From Thermococcales archaeon 44_46 (GTDB lineage: Archaea > Methanobacteriota_B > Thermococci > Thermococcales > Thermococcaceae): a DNA stretch of 17,137 bases. The notes under the pieces were generated by a model. It was not told where the DNA came from. It was given only the letters and a program-made list of their open reading frames with translations, and ran no database searches. Shown piece after piece: positions 7,857-14,590 of the stretch (position 1 is its first letter; the number at the start of each line of letters is the position of its first letter). Location: contig LGET01000009.1 in NCBI GenBank assembly GCA_001507935.1, forward strand, positions 1 through 17,137, written 5' to 3'. The translations under genes and the position numbers were made by a program.

Positions 7857-7907
7857 GTTATTTATGTAACAACCATTAACTTTTTTAAGTATTGTTACAT
7901 AAATAAC
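7857..7907 (+). promoter_or_regulatory. Perfect 16-bp palindromic operator flanking the AbiEi TATA box
   Basis: GTTATTTATGTAACAA (7857-7872) and its exact reverse complement (7892-7907) are separated by 19 bases. The spacer holds TTTTTTAAG (7881-7889), a TATA-like box centred about 27 bases before ATG 7912, so transcription would start at or next to the ATG. AbiEi proteins of characterised AbiE systems bind inverted repeats in their own promoter and repress it. The placement here fits that model: a repressor on the arms would block TBP/TFB. The repeat is seen directly; the regulation is inferred. Confidence 0.65.
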
Positions 7908-7911
7908 AACC

Positions 7912-8540
7912 ATGAAAAAGCTAATCAAATACATACTTTCCGAATTTGGTGGAAAAGTCGCGAGGAAGAAAGAAATAGAAGAGGTATGTGAAATGTTTAA
8001 GGCAGATGTTGACAAGACAATAAACTTCATGATATCCTACGGATATCTCGTGAGGATTTTAAGAAGTCTCTACTATGTCAAAACTCTCGAAGAGTTCAAG
8101 CTCAAAAAGAGCATTGATACACTTAGGTTAATTTCTCTCGGCATGGATAAGCTAGGAATAGACTGGTATTTTGGTTTATACACTGCTCTGAGGCTTAATG
8201 GAGTTACTCATGAGTATTTCCCAACAATTTTCGTTTTGAGTGATGCTATTTACAGACCAAGACCAATAAACATTAATGGAGAAAATGTCAAATTCATTAA
8301 GCTCAAAAAGAGCCTTTTTGGATTTGGAGTAATTGAAAAAATGGAATAAAATTTTCTGACCTTGAGAAAACGATACTCGACATAATCTACACCTCCAGAT
8401 ACAGGTCTGTTCCAGAGGAGAGAATTATTTCAGTGGTTGATGAATATAGGACTAAGATTAAAAAAAGAAAAATTGTGGAATATTTAAAGTTCTACCCAAA
8501 GAGTGTTAGAGAGGTTGCTAAAAATGCCGGAGTTGTCTGA
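7912..8540 (+). pseudogene. abiEi: AbiEi-type antitoxin/transcriptional repressor, frameshifted
   Basis: The first frame gives 145 residues from ATG 7912 to 8349. It begins with a winged-helix-like part (about 1-60; GGKVARKKEIEE...FMISYGYLVRI) followed by YFGLYTALRLNG, which matches the AbiEi layout. It then ends abruptly after VIEKM. The coding sequence resumes in the next frame (NGIKFSDLEKTILDIIY...) and runs to a TGA at 8538-8540 with KTKEV-like charged helices. One extra A in the A6 run at 8336-8341 would restore a single 209-residue protein of normal family length. The restored end overlaps the AbiEii start (ATG 8524) by 17 bases, as in intact AbiE operons. Either the antitoxin is inactivated or the run was undercalled. 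The truncated product would keep the DNA-binding domain and might still repress. Confidence 0.72.
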
Positions 8541-9455
8541 GTTTGTCGAATTTGTGGTGGAGAAGTCCAATATTAGGAACTCTTCACTTGTAAAAAGGGA
8601 CATTTTAATCCATAGAATCCTAAAGGATATCTTTTCTTCTTCTCTTAGGGATAGCTATTTGTTCAAAGGAGGAAGTTGTCTGGTTAAATGCTACTTAGGC
8701 TATTACCGTTTTAGCGTTGATCTTGACTTTACATGGAGAGATCAAAGCACATGGAAAAATCTTGGAAAAAAGAGGTTGAGAAAGGAGTTACTTAAGGAGA
8801 CTGAGAAATTTGGCTCTGTTCTTGAATTAACTGCAAAAGACATTGGTGTGGATTTCAAAAACGATGTTAAAAACAAGAATTACATTGAATTTGGTGCTGG
8901 AAGCAGGATGGTGACGTTTAAATTATGGGATTGAAATGAGCTCATAAAAGTTCAAGTTAATTTCGTTGAAAAGCTCTTTTTTGGGCCTAAGCTTGTCATG
9001 GCAAGAACACTTATTGACAATGCTGAAATTACAGATGAGGAAATAGCTTATTTCAAAGACTTTCTAAAGTTCTATACTCCAGTAAAAGTTCTAGCTTACA
9101 GCAAAGAAGAGATTCTCTGTGAAAAAGTTAGGGCAATTCTTACAAGACACACACAGAAACTTCGTGACTTTTATGATGTTTTTATGCTTGAAAAGGAGGG
9201 ATTAAGAGCAGAGGCGTTTAAGGACGGAATCATTAAAAAACAAAAGAAGTGATGCGGTATAAAAAGTACAGGGAAAATCTTAACAGAAACGTAAAATATT
9301 TAGGCATTGAAGAAACCCTTGAAAATCCTTTTGAAAGAGAGATGTTCATTGTTAAACCACCATCAGAATTCTATCGGTTTCTTAATAGGTTTTCAGAGTT
9401 GCTAAAAGATATAGGGGAATGTATTTTACAACTGGATGAGAGAAAAGGACGATAA
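8524..9455 (+). pseudogene. abiEii: AbiEii-type nucleotidyltransferase toxin, multiply disrupted
   Basis: From ATG 8524 the product carries LFKGGSCLVKCY (residues 46-57) and RFSVDLDF (62-69). These are the GS...K and D-x-D motifs of the AbiEii/AbiGii nucleotidyltransferases, which modify nucleotides or tRNA when freed from AbiEi. The frame is broken three ways. An in-frame TGA at 8932-8934 interrupts it after TFKLWD, with coding continuing in the same frame (NELIKVQVNFVEK...RAILTRHTQKLRDFYDVF). A one-base shift at the A6 run near 9235-9240 breaks it before VMRYKKYRENL. The extreme 3' end (after about 9420) runs out of frame into a copy of the large membrane gene tail, so the last ~11 codons are not native. 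Restored length is about 310 residues, normal for the family. The in-frame stop separates the catalytic N-terminal part from the C-terminal domain, so the toxin is probably dead. Confidence 0.75.
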
Positions 9456-9513
9456 GTAAGCCAAGAGACTGGAAAGAAAAGCTAAGGAATTCCTAGCCGT
9501 CTTAAAGCGTTAG
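9421..9513 (+). repeat. Tail repeat copy 2: degenerate 3' end of a paralogue of the large membrane gene
   Basis: Read from 9424 the DNA encodes FYNWMREKDDK, a stop (TAA 9457-9459), then AKRLERKAKEFLAVLKR and TAG 9511-9513. This lines up without gaps with FYDWRREKGDKWAKRLEEKF of the intact gene (tail copy 1), the stop falling at the Trp codon. The AbiEii-frame stop (9453-9455) lies inside it, so the toxin gene was joined to this tail. Upstream of 9421 the similarity stops, apart from a few bases. Confidence 0.7.
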
Positions 9514-9540
9514 CCCACTGGGGTTTAGTTTGATAGAGAG

Positions 9541-9556
9541 AAATGTTTTTATTTCC
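9541..9556 (+). promoter_or_regulatory. Putative promoter of the UPF0175/PIN pair
   Basis: AATGTTTTTATTTCC contains a T-rich TATA-like box centred near 9549. A transcript starting about 26 bases later would have a leader of roughly 10 bases before ATG 9585. Weak, position-based call. Confidence 0.3.
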
Positions 9557-9584
9557 TCCAATCCATTTAATCTCAGTGATTACT

Positions 9585-9857
9585 ATGCAAGAGATAGAGA
9601 AGGTTGTCTGGGGGTTCCCTCTGTTCAAAACTTATGAGGAAAAAGAGAGGTTTTTCAAAGTGTTAGGTTTGCTGGTCTCTCATCAAATAACGTTTGAAAA
9701 AGCTGCCGAGCTTCTCAAGCTCGACAGGGAAAAGCTCGCATTTCTTTTAGACCTTCTCGAAATTGACTATTCATTCTTGGATGAAGAAGAAGCCAATTTA
9801 GAAAAAGAGGCAGTAAAAAGGCTTTTGGAGGAGCTAAGAAGTGAGGATAGTCTTTAA
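9585..9857 (+). CDS. UPF0175-family antitoxin
   Basis: A 90-residue, helix-rich protein. SHQITFEKAAELLKLDREKL (about 36-55) looks like a helix-turn-helix, and the acidic C-terminal end (DEEEANLEKEAVKRLLEELR) would contact a toxin. This is the layout of UPF0175 proteins that pair with DUF3368 PIN nucleases. I chose ATG 9585 over an in-frame ATG 42 bases earlier, because the upstream segment (FLFPPIHLISV) covers the likely promoter and GTGA sits just before 9585. It overlaps the downstream PIN gene by 17 bases, so the two are translationally coupled. Expected role: repress its own operon and inhibit the nuclease. Confidence 0.8.
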   Translation: MQEIEKVVWGFPLFKTYEEKERFFKVLGLLVSHQITFEKAAELLKLDREKLAFLLDLLEIDYSFLDEEEANLEKEAVKRLLEELRSEDSL

Positions 9858-10302
9858 CACATCCCCATTAATCTTCTTAGAAAAGCTAAAATACCTCGAC
9901 AAAATTTTTGATGTCTTTAGTGAGGTTATAATCCCAAAGGCAGTCTATGATGAGATTAGAGCAAAAAATGACAAATCCTCGAAGAAGATTGCTGAACTGA
10001 TTAACATGGGAAAAATTAAAGTTCTCCAAGTAACTGCAGAGGGGATTGTAGGTCTGCATAAAGGAGAAACCGAAGCAATAATCTTGGCGAAGAGGAATAA
10101 CTGCTGGGTTGCTTTGGATGATTTAAAAGCTCGAAAAGTTGCGAGAAGCGAAGGGGTTAAGGTAATCGGAACATTGGGCATTCTAAAGCTCTTAAAAGAA
10201 TTAAACTTAGCCAAATTTGAGCCTGAAGACCTTTTTAAAGAGCTAACTCAAGTAGGTTTTAGAATTAAAAAGGAGCTGTTCTTTGAAATTTTCAAAGATT
10301 GA
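9841..10302 (+). CDS. DUF3368 PIN-domain nuclease (toxin of the UPF0175 pair)
   Basis: A 153-residue PIN-like protein of the DUF3368 type. VFNTSPLIFLEKL at the N-terminus has Asn at the first acidic position, as is common in this subfamily; E38 follows in AVYDEI. GETEAIILAKRN (about 75-86) and VALDDLKARKVARSEG (about 90-105) supply the remaining acidic residues, D93/D94. GTG 9841 is the start and overlaps the antitoxin by 17 bases. The gene appears intact. Expected role: metal-dependent RNA cleavage controlled by the UPF0175 partner; the target is unknown. It sits between two damaged tail copies of the large membrane gene, which marks it as an insertion into a recombined region. Confidence 0.8.
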   Translation: MRIVFNTSPLIFLEKLKYLDKIFDVFSEVIIPKAVYDEIRAKNDKSSKKIAELINMGKIKVLQVTAEGIVGLHKGETEAIILAKRNNCWVALDDLKARKVARSEGVKVIGTLGILKLLKELNLAKFEPEDLFKELTQVGFRIKKELFFEIFKD

Positions 10303-10348
10303 CTATCTCCAGCATGTTTGCACTTTATCCGTTATTATTCTTGAATGC

Positions 10349-10456
10349 TAAGCAACCTTTGTCTTGAGCATCTTCTACATCTTCTACGACTGGAGGAGAG
10401 AGAAGGGCGATAGGTGAGTTAAGCATTTGGGGAGGAAATTTAGAAAAAATTAGAGA
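10349..10456 (+). repeat. Tail repeat copy 3: degenerate 3' end of another paralogue of the large membrane gene
   Basis: From 10352 the DNA encodes ATFVLSIFYIFYDWRREK, then GDR, a TGA stop (10415-10417) at the same Trp codon that is broken in copy 2, then VKHLGRKFRKN and a TAG. The stretch 10373-10401 is identical over 29 bases to 6862-6890 in the intact gene. Upstream the match fades by about 10335. It has no start and no upstream coding part, so it is a remnant, not a gene. Confidence 0.85.
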
Positions 10457-10680
10457 GGAGCTAAGAATATTAATCTAAATCATTTTAACCAAAACGGTTA
10501 TATTTCAGTTAACTCAAATTAACTAGTGATAATAAACCAAATCTCAGCCTTTAGAGTGGGTAGGAGATAGATTTCCAGATAAAAATATTGCAGTCGAGTC
10601 GGTTATGGAAACAAAGGAATGAAGAGGTTAAGAAAAGGTTCCCAAGGAGTGGTTTATGCTGATAATCTGAGCTCTCTACG
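10457..10680. other. Non-coding gap of uncertain content
   Basis: The 240 bases between tail copy 3 and the next gene hold a short inverted repeat (AGTTAA/TTAACT, about 10508-10525) and TATA-like stretches (GGTTATATTTC near 10497; AAAAATATTG near 10577). A short open frame (about 10541-10621, containing EWVGDRFPDKNIAVESVM) has no recognisable start. It may be another decayed fragment. No RNA gene was recognised. Confidence 0.3.
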
Positions 10681-10696
10681 GAAGGGGTGATTCACA

Positions 10697-12130
10697 ATGA
10701 AAAAGCTAATCGCTCTAATGTTCATCGCTATGCTCTTAACTTTCGCTTTAGCTCAAGAGGAGTGGCAGGATAACGGGGTTAATATAGAGCACAACGGCAC
10801 TGTTCTAAAAGCAACATCCACGAGGGAGGGCTTTAACACTCTAATCTCTCTACAAGTTCCAATAAATACAACCCTAAAATACTCCTTCTCCATAAAAGGA
10901 GAAAACACAAACGGAGTTTTAGCGGAGATTGCTTATTTTAATGAAAATAGAACTTTCATATTTGCTAAGAACGTTACGTTCATAGGAAAAGGTTCATTTG
11001 GATGGAAAAATGTAGAAATAACGGCCACTCCATTCAAAGAAGCTAAATTCTCTTCCCTAGTGATTATAATGAACGGCACTGGGACGGTTTACCTTGATAA
11101 CTTCACCGTTAGTGAGGTTAAAGCAATTGAAAAACCAAAGATAGAGAGCAAGACCCAAACTAAAACAGAACCTCCAGCTACTCAAGAAATCAAAAAAGAA
11201 ACCATGACAAATGAAACAGAAAACCTCCAAAAACTTTCAATTGATGATGAAGACATTAAAGTCGAAATCTTCCTGAACAAAACATATCGCCCCGGAGACA
11301 CAATGAGAGCAGACTTCTACATAACCAACAAAAAAGGGGTAGTCAATGAGATAGATATAAAGCTTGAGGTTTACTACCTTGGAATCAAAGTATTCTCGTA
11401 CGAACATCCTTCTTGGCGTGAATATAGCGAAGGAAAGACAATTCATATCTTTCAGGAGTCTAAGCTTCCAATAATAACTCCCCCTGGAAAATACACCTTA
11501 AAGTTCCACATAACACCAGTAGGCAGGGAAACAAAAGAGGTAGAGACGACAATAACCGTAAAGCCAAACCTTGAATGGGCTTTATTTATTCTATTCTTGA
11601 CACTTTCTCTCCTTGGAGTGGCCTTTTTGATCAAAAAATACTGGAAGCTGATAGCCAAAATATACAGAGAGTTTTCAATTGGACAAAAATTTGTGTTCTT
11701 TGCGGTAGTGGGACTAATAATCGCTGCAGTCATCCTTGCACTTGGAGCCGAAAATTACGCCAACGATGTTGCAATTGTGGTCTATTACCTCCTCCTTATC
11801 GGCATCCTAAATGAGTGGATTGAATATCTAGAGCCCAAGTGGGATAGAAAAGAAGTGAGGGAAGTTATTAGCATCTACTTGCTCGCATTGTTAATGTACC
11901 TCTCAAAGGACACCTTCACAGTTTATCCAGCGGTAGCAATTTTTACCCTTGGAACAGTTGTTGGAATATTGAGGCTAAAACCAAAGAACAATGAAACTTT
12001 CTCAGAAGTTGAAGCTCCAACATCCCGAAGAAAAGGAGGTATCGAAGAAATCGAGATAGTGGGAGAAACAGAGGAAGGGTTCATAATCTATGAAATAAAG
12101 AGTAAAAACAAAGAAGAGGAGAACCAGTAG
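10697..12130 (+). CDS. Secreted/membrane protein with beta-sandwich ectodomain and C-terminal membrane helices
   Basis: A 477-residue protein with a clear signal peptide (KKLIALMFIAMLLTFALA, cleavage near residue 19). A beta-sandwich follows (about 25-145; YSFSIKG, GKGSFGWKNVEI, VYLDNFTVSE), then a Thr/Lys/Glu-rich linker (about 147-185) with N-x-S/T sequons. A second Ig-like domain comes next (about 188-290; YRPGDTMRADFYITN to PPGKYTLKFHIT). Four or five membrane helices (about 293-435) and a charged cytoplasmic end complete it. The sandwich repeats the layout of the first sandwich in the large membrane gene (KG...F.ENR...G.G.F.WK...YLD..V), so the two probably bind related glycans. GGGGTGA (10684-10690) precedes the ATG. 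Only 41 bases separate it from the GT-C gene, suggesting an operon. Exact role unknown; possibly a glycan-binding partner of that enzyme. Confidence 0.8.
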   Translation: MKKLIALMFIAMLLTFALAQEEWQDNGVNIEHNGTVLKATSTREGFNTLISLQVPINTTLKYSFSIKGENTNGVLAEIAYFNENRTFIFAKNVTFIGKGSFGWKNVEITATPFKEAKFSSLVIIMNGTGTVYLDNFTVSEVKAIEKPKIESKTQTKTEPPATQEIKKETMTNETENLQKLSIDDEDIKVEIFLNKTYRPGDTMRADFYITNKKGVVNEIDIKLEVYYLGIKVFSYEHPSWREYSEGKTIHIFQESKLPIITPPGKYTLKFHITPVGRETKEVETTITVKPNLEWALFILFLTLSLLGVAFLIKKYWKLIAKIYREFSIGQKFVFFAVVGLIIAAVILALGAENYANDVAIVVYYLLLIGILNEWIEYLEPKWDRKEVREVISIYLLALLMYLSKDTFTVYPAVAIFTLGTVVGILRLKPKNNETFSEVEAPTSRRKGGIEEIEIVGETEEGFIIYEIKSKNKEEENQ

Positions 12131-12171
12131 AAGTCTCAAGACCTGAAAATAAAAGAAAGAGGGATCAAAAG

Positions 12172-13539
12172 ATGAAGGAGAGAACTAAATTAATCTTGCT
12201 CTGGTTTATAATGATTTTCACCCCATTGTTCACACTGAGACTTTTCCAGGATGAAATGCTGTACTTAAACATGTCAAGAAAAGCCCTTCACCTTGAATTC
12301 CTGCCCAGATCCTCACTCGTTTTCATCCTAACGTCCCCATTGATGGCATTTGGTAGCGTTGATCTTAGAGTATTTCTACCAAGAGCGGCAACCGCCTTTG
12401 TAACTCTAATGGACATAATCCTAATCTATAGCATAGCCAAAAGGTATTACGGAGAAAAAACCGGATTCTTAAGCTCTCTAATGTTCCTTTTTTCGTTTGT
12501 TGCCCTGAGGTACGGTGCAAGATATACTCTAGAACCATGGGGAACGCTCTTCGTACTCGTGACAATCTATTATTTCGGGGAGAAACCTCTTACAGCCGCT
12601 CTTTCAATTGGCTTGGCATTTTGTGCAAGGGAAACATGGCTTACAACATATCCCTTCTTTTTGATATATGCATGGAGAAAAAACAGAAAGGAATTCCCAA
12701 AAATCTTAGGGGTTTCAGCCATCCCAATAGCTTTGAATTTGCTGTTTATGGCATCGATTAGCTTGTATGGGAGCCCTCTAAGCTACAATGCACGAGATGC
12801 CTTAAAGTGGGGGATCAACAACGTTGTGCTAAGGTTGGCGAGGGGATGGCTTGAATTTGCAGTTGCTTATTTACTGATAGTTGTTGGGTTTCTATATGGC
12901 GTAAAGAAGGACAAATTCCACAGAGATATTTTATTGTTGGTACTGCCTTCCATAATAACCCTGAATGGGGTTAATGGTTTCATCCTTAACGGTCCGTTTG
13001 AGCGCTACACTTTTGGGCCTCTGGCCTTAATGAGCATCTTCTCTGGTTATGGGATAATCCAGCTTTACAACAATTTAAAATCCAAAACTAAACTTTTGAA
13101 CATTTTGGCAGTAGAGAAATGGGTCACTTTATTTTTGATTGCCCAATTTATCTTTTTCAACATTGCCGTTCTAAAGCTCAGCGACATAGGAGCAAAGGGG
13201 ATCCAGGACTACGGCTACTGGTACGATAGAGAAGTTTTCGAGATTTTAGAAGAAAAAGCTGATCTGGAGGAATTTTTCGTGGGAACTCCTCATCCAGCTC
13301 TCCTTGGTTTTGAGAATTGGAAGTGGGCAGATAGGAATATACAAAAGGCCGTAGAGCTCGACCCAGACTGGTTAATAACATTCGAAAGCTGGGTGAATTT
13401 TAGAGAAAATCCCCAAGAAATCGAGGAATTAGAGATTTATTCTGCAGGCCCCTATTTGCTAATTCACGCCAAAGAAGAAGGTGCCATAAAGAAGTACGTC
13501 GTTTCAAGCGATTTAAAGCTCTGGAAATTCAGGAAATGA
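12172..13539 (+). CDS. GT-C type membrane glycosyltransferase (GT39/ArnT-like)
   Basis: A 455-residue polytopic protein with about ten membrane helices. The first extracytoplasmic loop contains LFQDEMLYLNMSRKAL, with the acidic pair D27-E28 typical of the catalytic loop of GT-C enzymes that use dolichol-phosphate sugars. LPRAATAF and RYGARYTLEPWG also fit GT39/GT83-like proteins (compare LRYSQEAR-type loops). A small C-terminal soluble domain (about 340-455) follows the last helix. It would move a sugar from a lipid carrier to an acceptor on the outside, and the dolichol-phosphate GT2 encoded on the other strand could supply that donor. The 3' end overlaps the convergent GT4 gene by 11 bases. 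Confidence 0.82.
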   Translation: MKERTKLILLWFIMIFTPLFTLRLFQDEMLYLNMSRKALHLEFLPRSSLVFILTSPLMAFGSVDLRVFLPRAATAFVTLMDIILIYSIAKRYYGEKTGFLSSLMFLFSFVALRYGARYTLEPWGTLFVLVTIYYFGEKPLTAALSIGLAFCARETWLTTYPFFLIYAWRKNRKEFPKILGVSAIPIALNLLFMASISLYGSPLSYNARDALKWGINNVVLRLARGWLEFAVAYLLIVVGFLYGVKKDKFHRDILLLVLPSIITLNGVNGFILNGPFERYTFGPLALMSIFSGYGIIQLYNNLKSKTKLLNILAVEKWVTLFLIAQFIFFNIAVLKLSDIGAKGIQDYGYWYDREVFEILEEKADLEEFFVGTPHPALLGFENWKWADRNIQKAVELDPDWLITFESWVNFRENPQEIEELEIYSAGPYLLIHAKEEGAIKKYVVSSDLKLWKFRK

Positions 13540-14590
13540 AGTGCTTAATTGTTTTTCTCCCAATTATTGCCATTTTTCTCCTTATTTTTTCATTCCTTAG
13601 CAGAAATAGAATTTTTTCAGCTAGGTCTCTTTCGTTCAATTTAGTGAGAAACCCACCCTTTCCGTCTTCAACGATTACTGGGAATTCTCCAACTTTACTA
13701 ACCACAACCGGGGTTCCTAACGCTAGAGCCTCCAAGGCGACAAGCCCAAAAGCTTCACTTTTAGATGAAGGCAGAACCAAAATTTTGGCTGATTTGTAAG
13801 TGCGTATCAGTTCTTCTTTGCTTACATATCCGAGAAATTCAACGTTCTCCTCTAAGTTCAGATCCCGAGCCAATCTTTTATAGTATTCCACCATGTCTCC
13901 ACTACCAACTACAACAAGTTTAACATCAGGGAGTTCTTTTTTAACAAAGACCACCGCTCTTAACACCAATTCCAGATTCTTCCACCTGTGAAACTTACCA
14001 AGTTGCCCAACAAAGAGAATAGTATTCCCTTCACCTTTAAAGTTGGGCTTGGCGAGAATAAAATCTTCGTCAATTTTTGGGTATTTCACTTTTGAATAAA
14101 ACCCCTTTTCCCATAAAATCCTCTGGACATAGCGAGAAACTGATATTACCTCAGCATTTCTCATCGTTATTTTTTCAACCGTTCTTTCATACAGTTTAGC
14201 CAAGAAATCGACCCAAGAACCTTTCTTTAGATCTCCGGTATGGTAAACGATTATCAAAGGCATTTTCAAAAGCTTAGAAACTAAAGAAGCCACATCTGCA
14301 AAAAACGGCACTGGGGTATGGGTGATTATAACATCAAAATTCTGTATCTTCACCATCCTCAAAAGCTCAAAGGGCAGGAAAAATCTGATGGGCGTATTCG
14401 AAAGAATAAAGTTCGGCTTTTTTCTTAAAATTTTAATCCCGCCAATTTTTTCTTCCTTGCTCTCTAACTTTGTTGCACAAATAACAGCAACGTTATTCTT
14501 TTCACTAAGCTCTTTTGCCATTTCGTAGGCATACCTTTCCAGTCCGCCCCCTTCGGGGTAAAAATAAGGAGCAACCATTAGAATCTTCAT
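13529..14590 (-). CDS. Glycosyltransferase family 4 (GT-B fold), C-terminus clipped
   Basis: A 353-residue GT-B enzyme. YFYPEGGGLERYAYEMAKEL near the N-terminus is the acceptor-side glycine-rich loop. The C-terminal half holds ILFVGQLGKFHRWKN, with K/R residues that bind donor phosphates. SEAFGLVALEALALGTPVV carries the EX7E pair, E279 and E287, characteristic of retaining GT4 enzymes. Start ATG 14590 directly follows the stop of the upstream GT2 gene (TAAATG), so the two are translationally coupled. The protein ends at RKTIKHFIS, where relatives usually go on for about 15-20 more residues (SW-x-I...); the upstream GT4 of the same operon keeps such an end (YDWDNIARLTENFYERV). The clipping coincides with the overlap with the GT-C gene. 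Activity may persist because the motifs are intact. Confidence 0.87.
   Translation of the reverse strand: MKILMVAPYFYPEGGGLERYAYEMAKELSEKNNVAVICATKLESKEEKIGGIKILRKKPNFILSNTPIRFFLPFELLRMVKIQNFDVIITHTPVPFFADVASLVSKLLKMPLIIVYHTGDLKKGSWVDFLAKLYERTVEKITMRNAEVISVSRYVQRILWEKGFYSKVKYPKIDEDFILAKPNFKGEGNTILFVGQLGKFHRWKNLELVLRAVVFVKKELPDVKLVVVGSGDMVEYYKRLARDLNLEENVEFLGYVSKEELIRTYKSAKILVLPSSKSEAFGLVALEALALGTPVVVSKVGEFPVIVEDGKGGFLTKLNERDLAEKILFLLRNEKIRRKMAIIGRKTIKHFIS
13546..13592 (+). terminator. T-rich terminator region after the GT-C gene
   Basis: After the GT-C stop (13539) the + strand has TGTTTTTC, ATTTTTC and TATTTTTTC runs (about 13550-13590). Repeated T5-T6 tracts are typical archaeal terminators. 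They lie inside the convergent GT4 coding region, so transcripts would overlap for some tens of bases. Confidence 0.45.

Noticed and set aside
7857..7907. Inverted repeat as a transcription terminator or CRISPR-like repeat
   Set aside because: There is only one copy, it lies before a gene, it has no T-tract after the second arm, and its spacer holds a TATA-like box.
7806..7991. 61-codon + strand frame before AbiEi
   Set aside because: It runs across the palindromic operator and into AbiEi in another frame, and resembles no protein.
6970..10456. Insertion sequence or integrated element carrying the toxin-antitoxin genes
   Set aside because: No transposase, integrase, tRNA target or terminal inverted repeats were found; only the gene-tail copies suggest past recombination.
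11575..11814. 79-codon + strand frame in the secreted protein gene
   Set aside because: It is an out-of-frame shadow of the membrane-helix region, rich in Cys and Trp, with no start signal.
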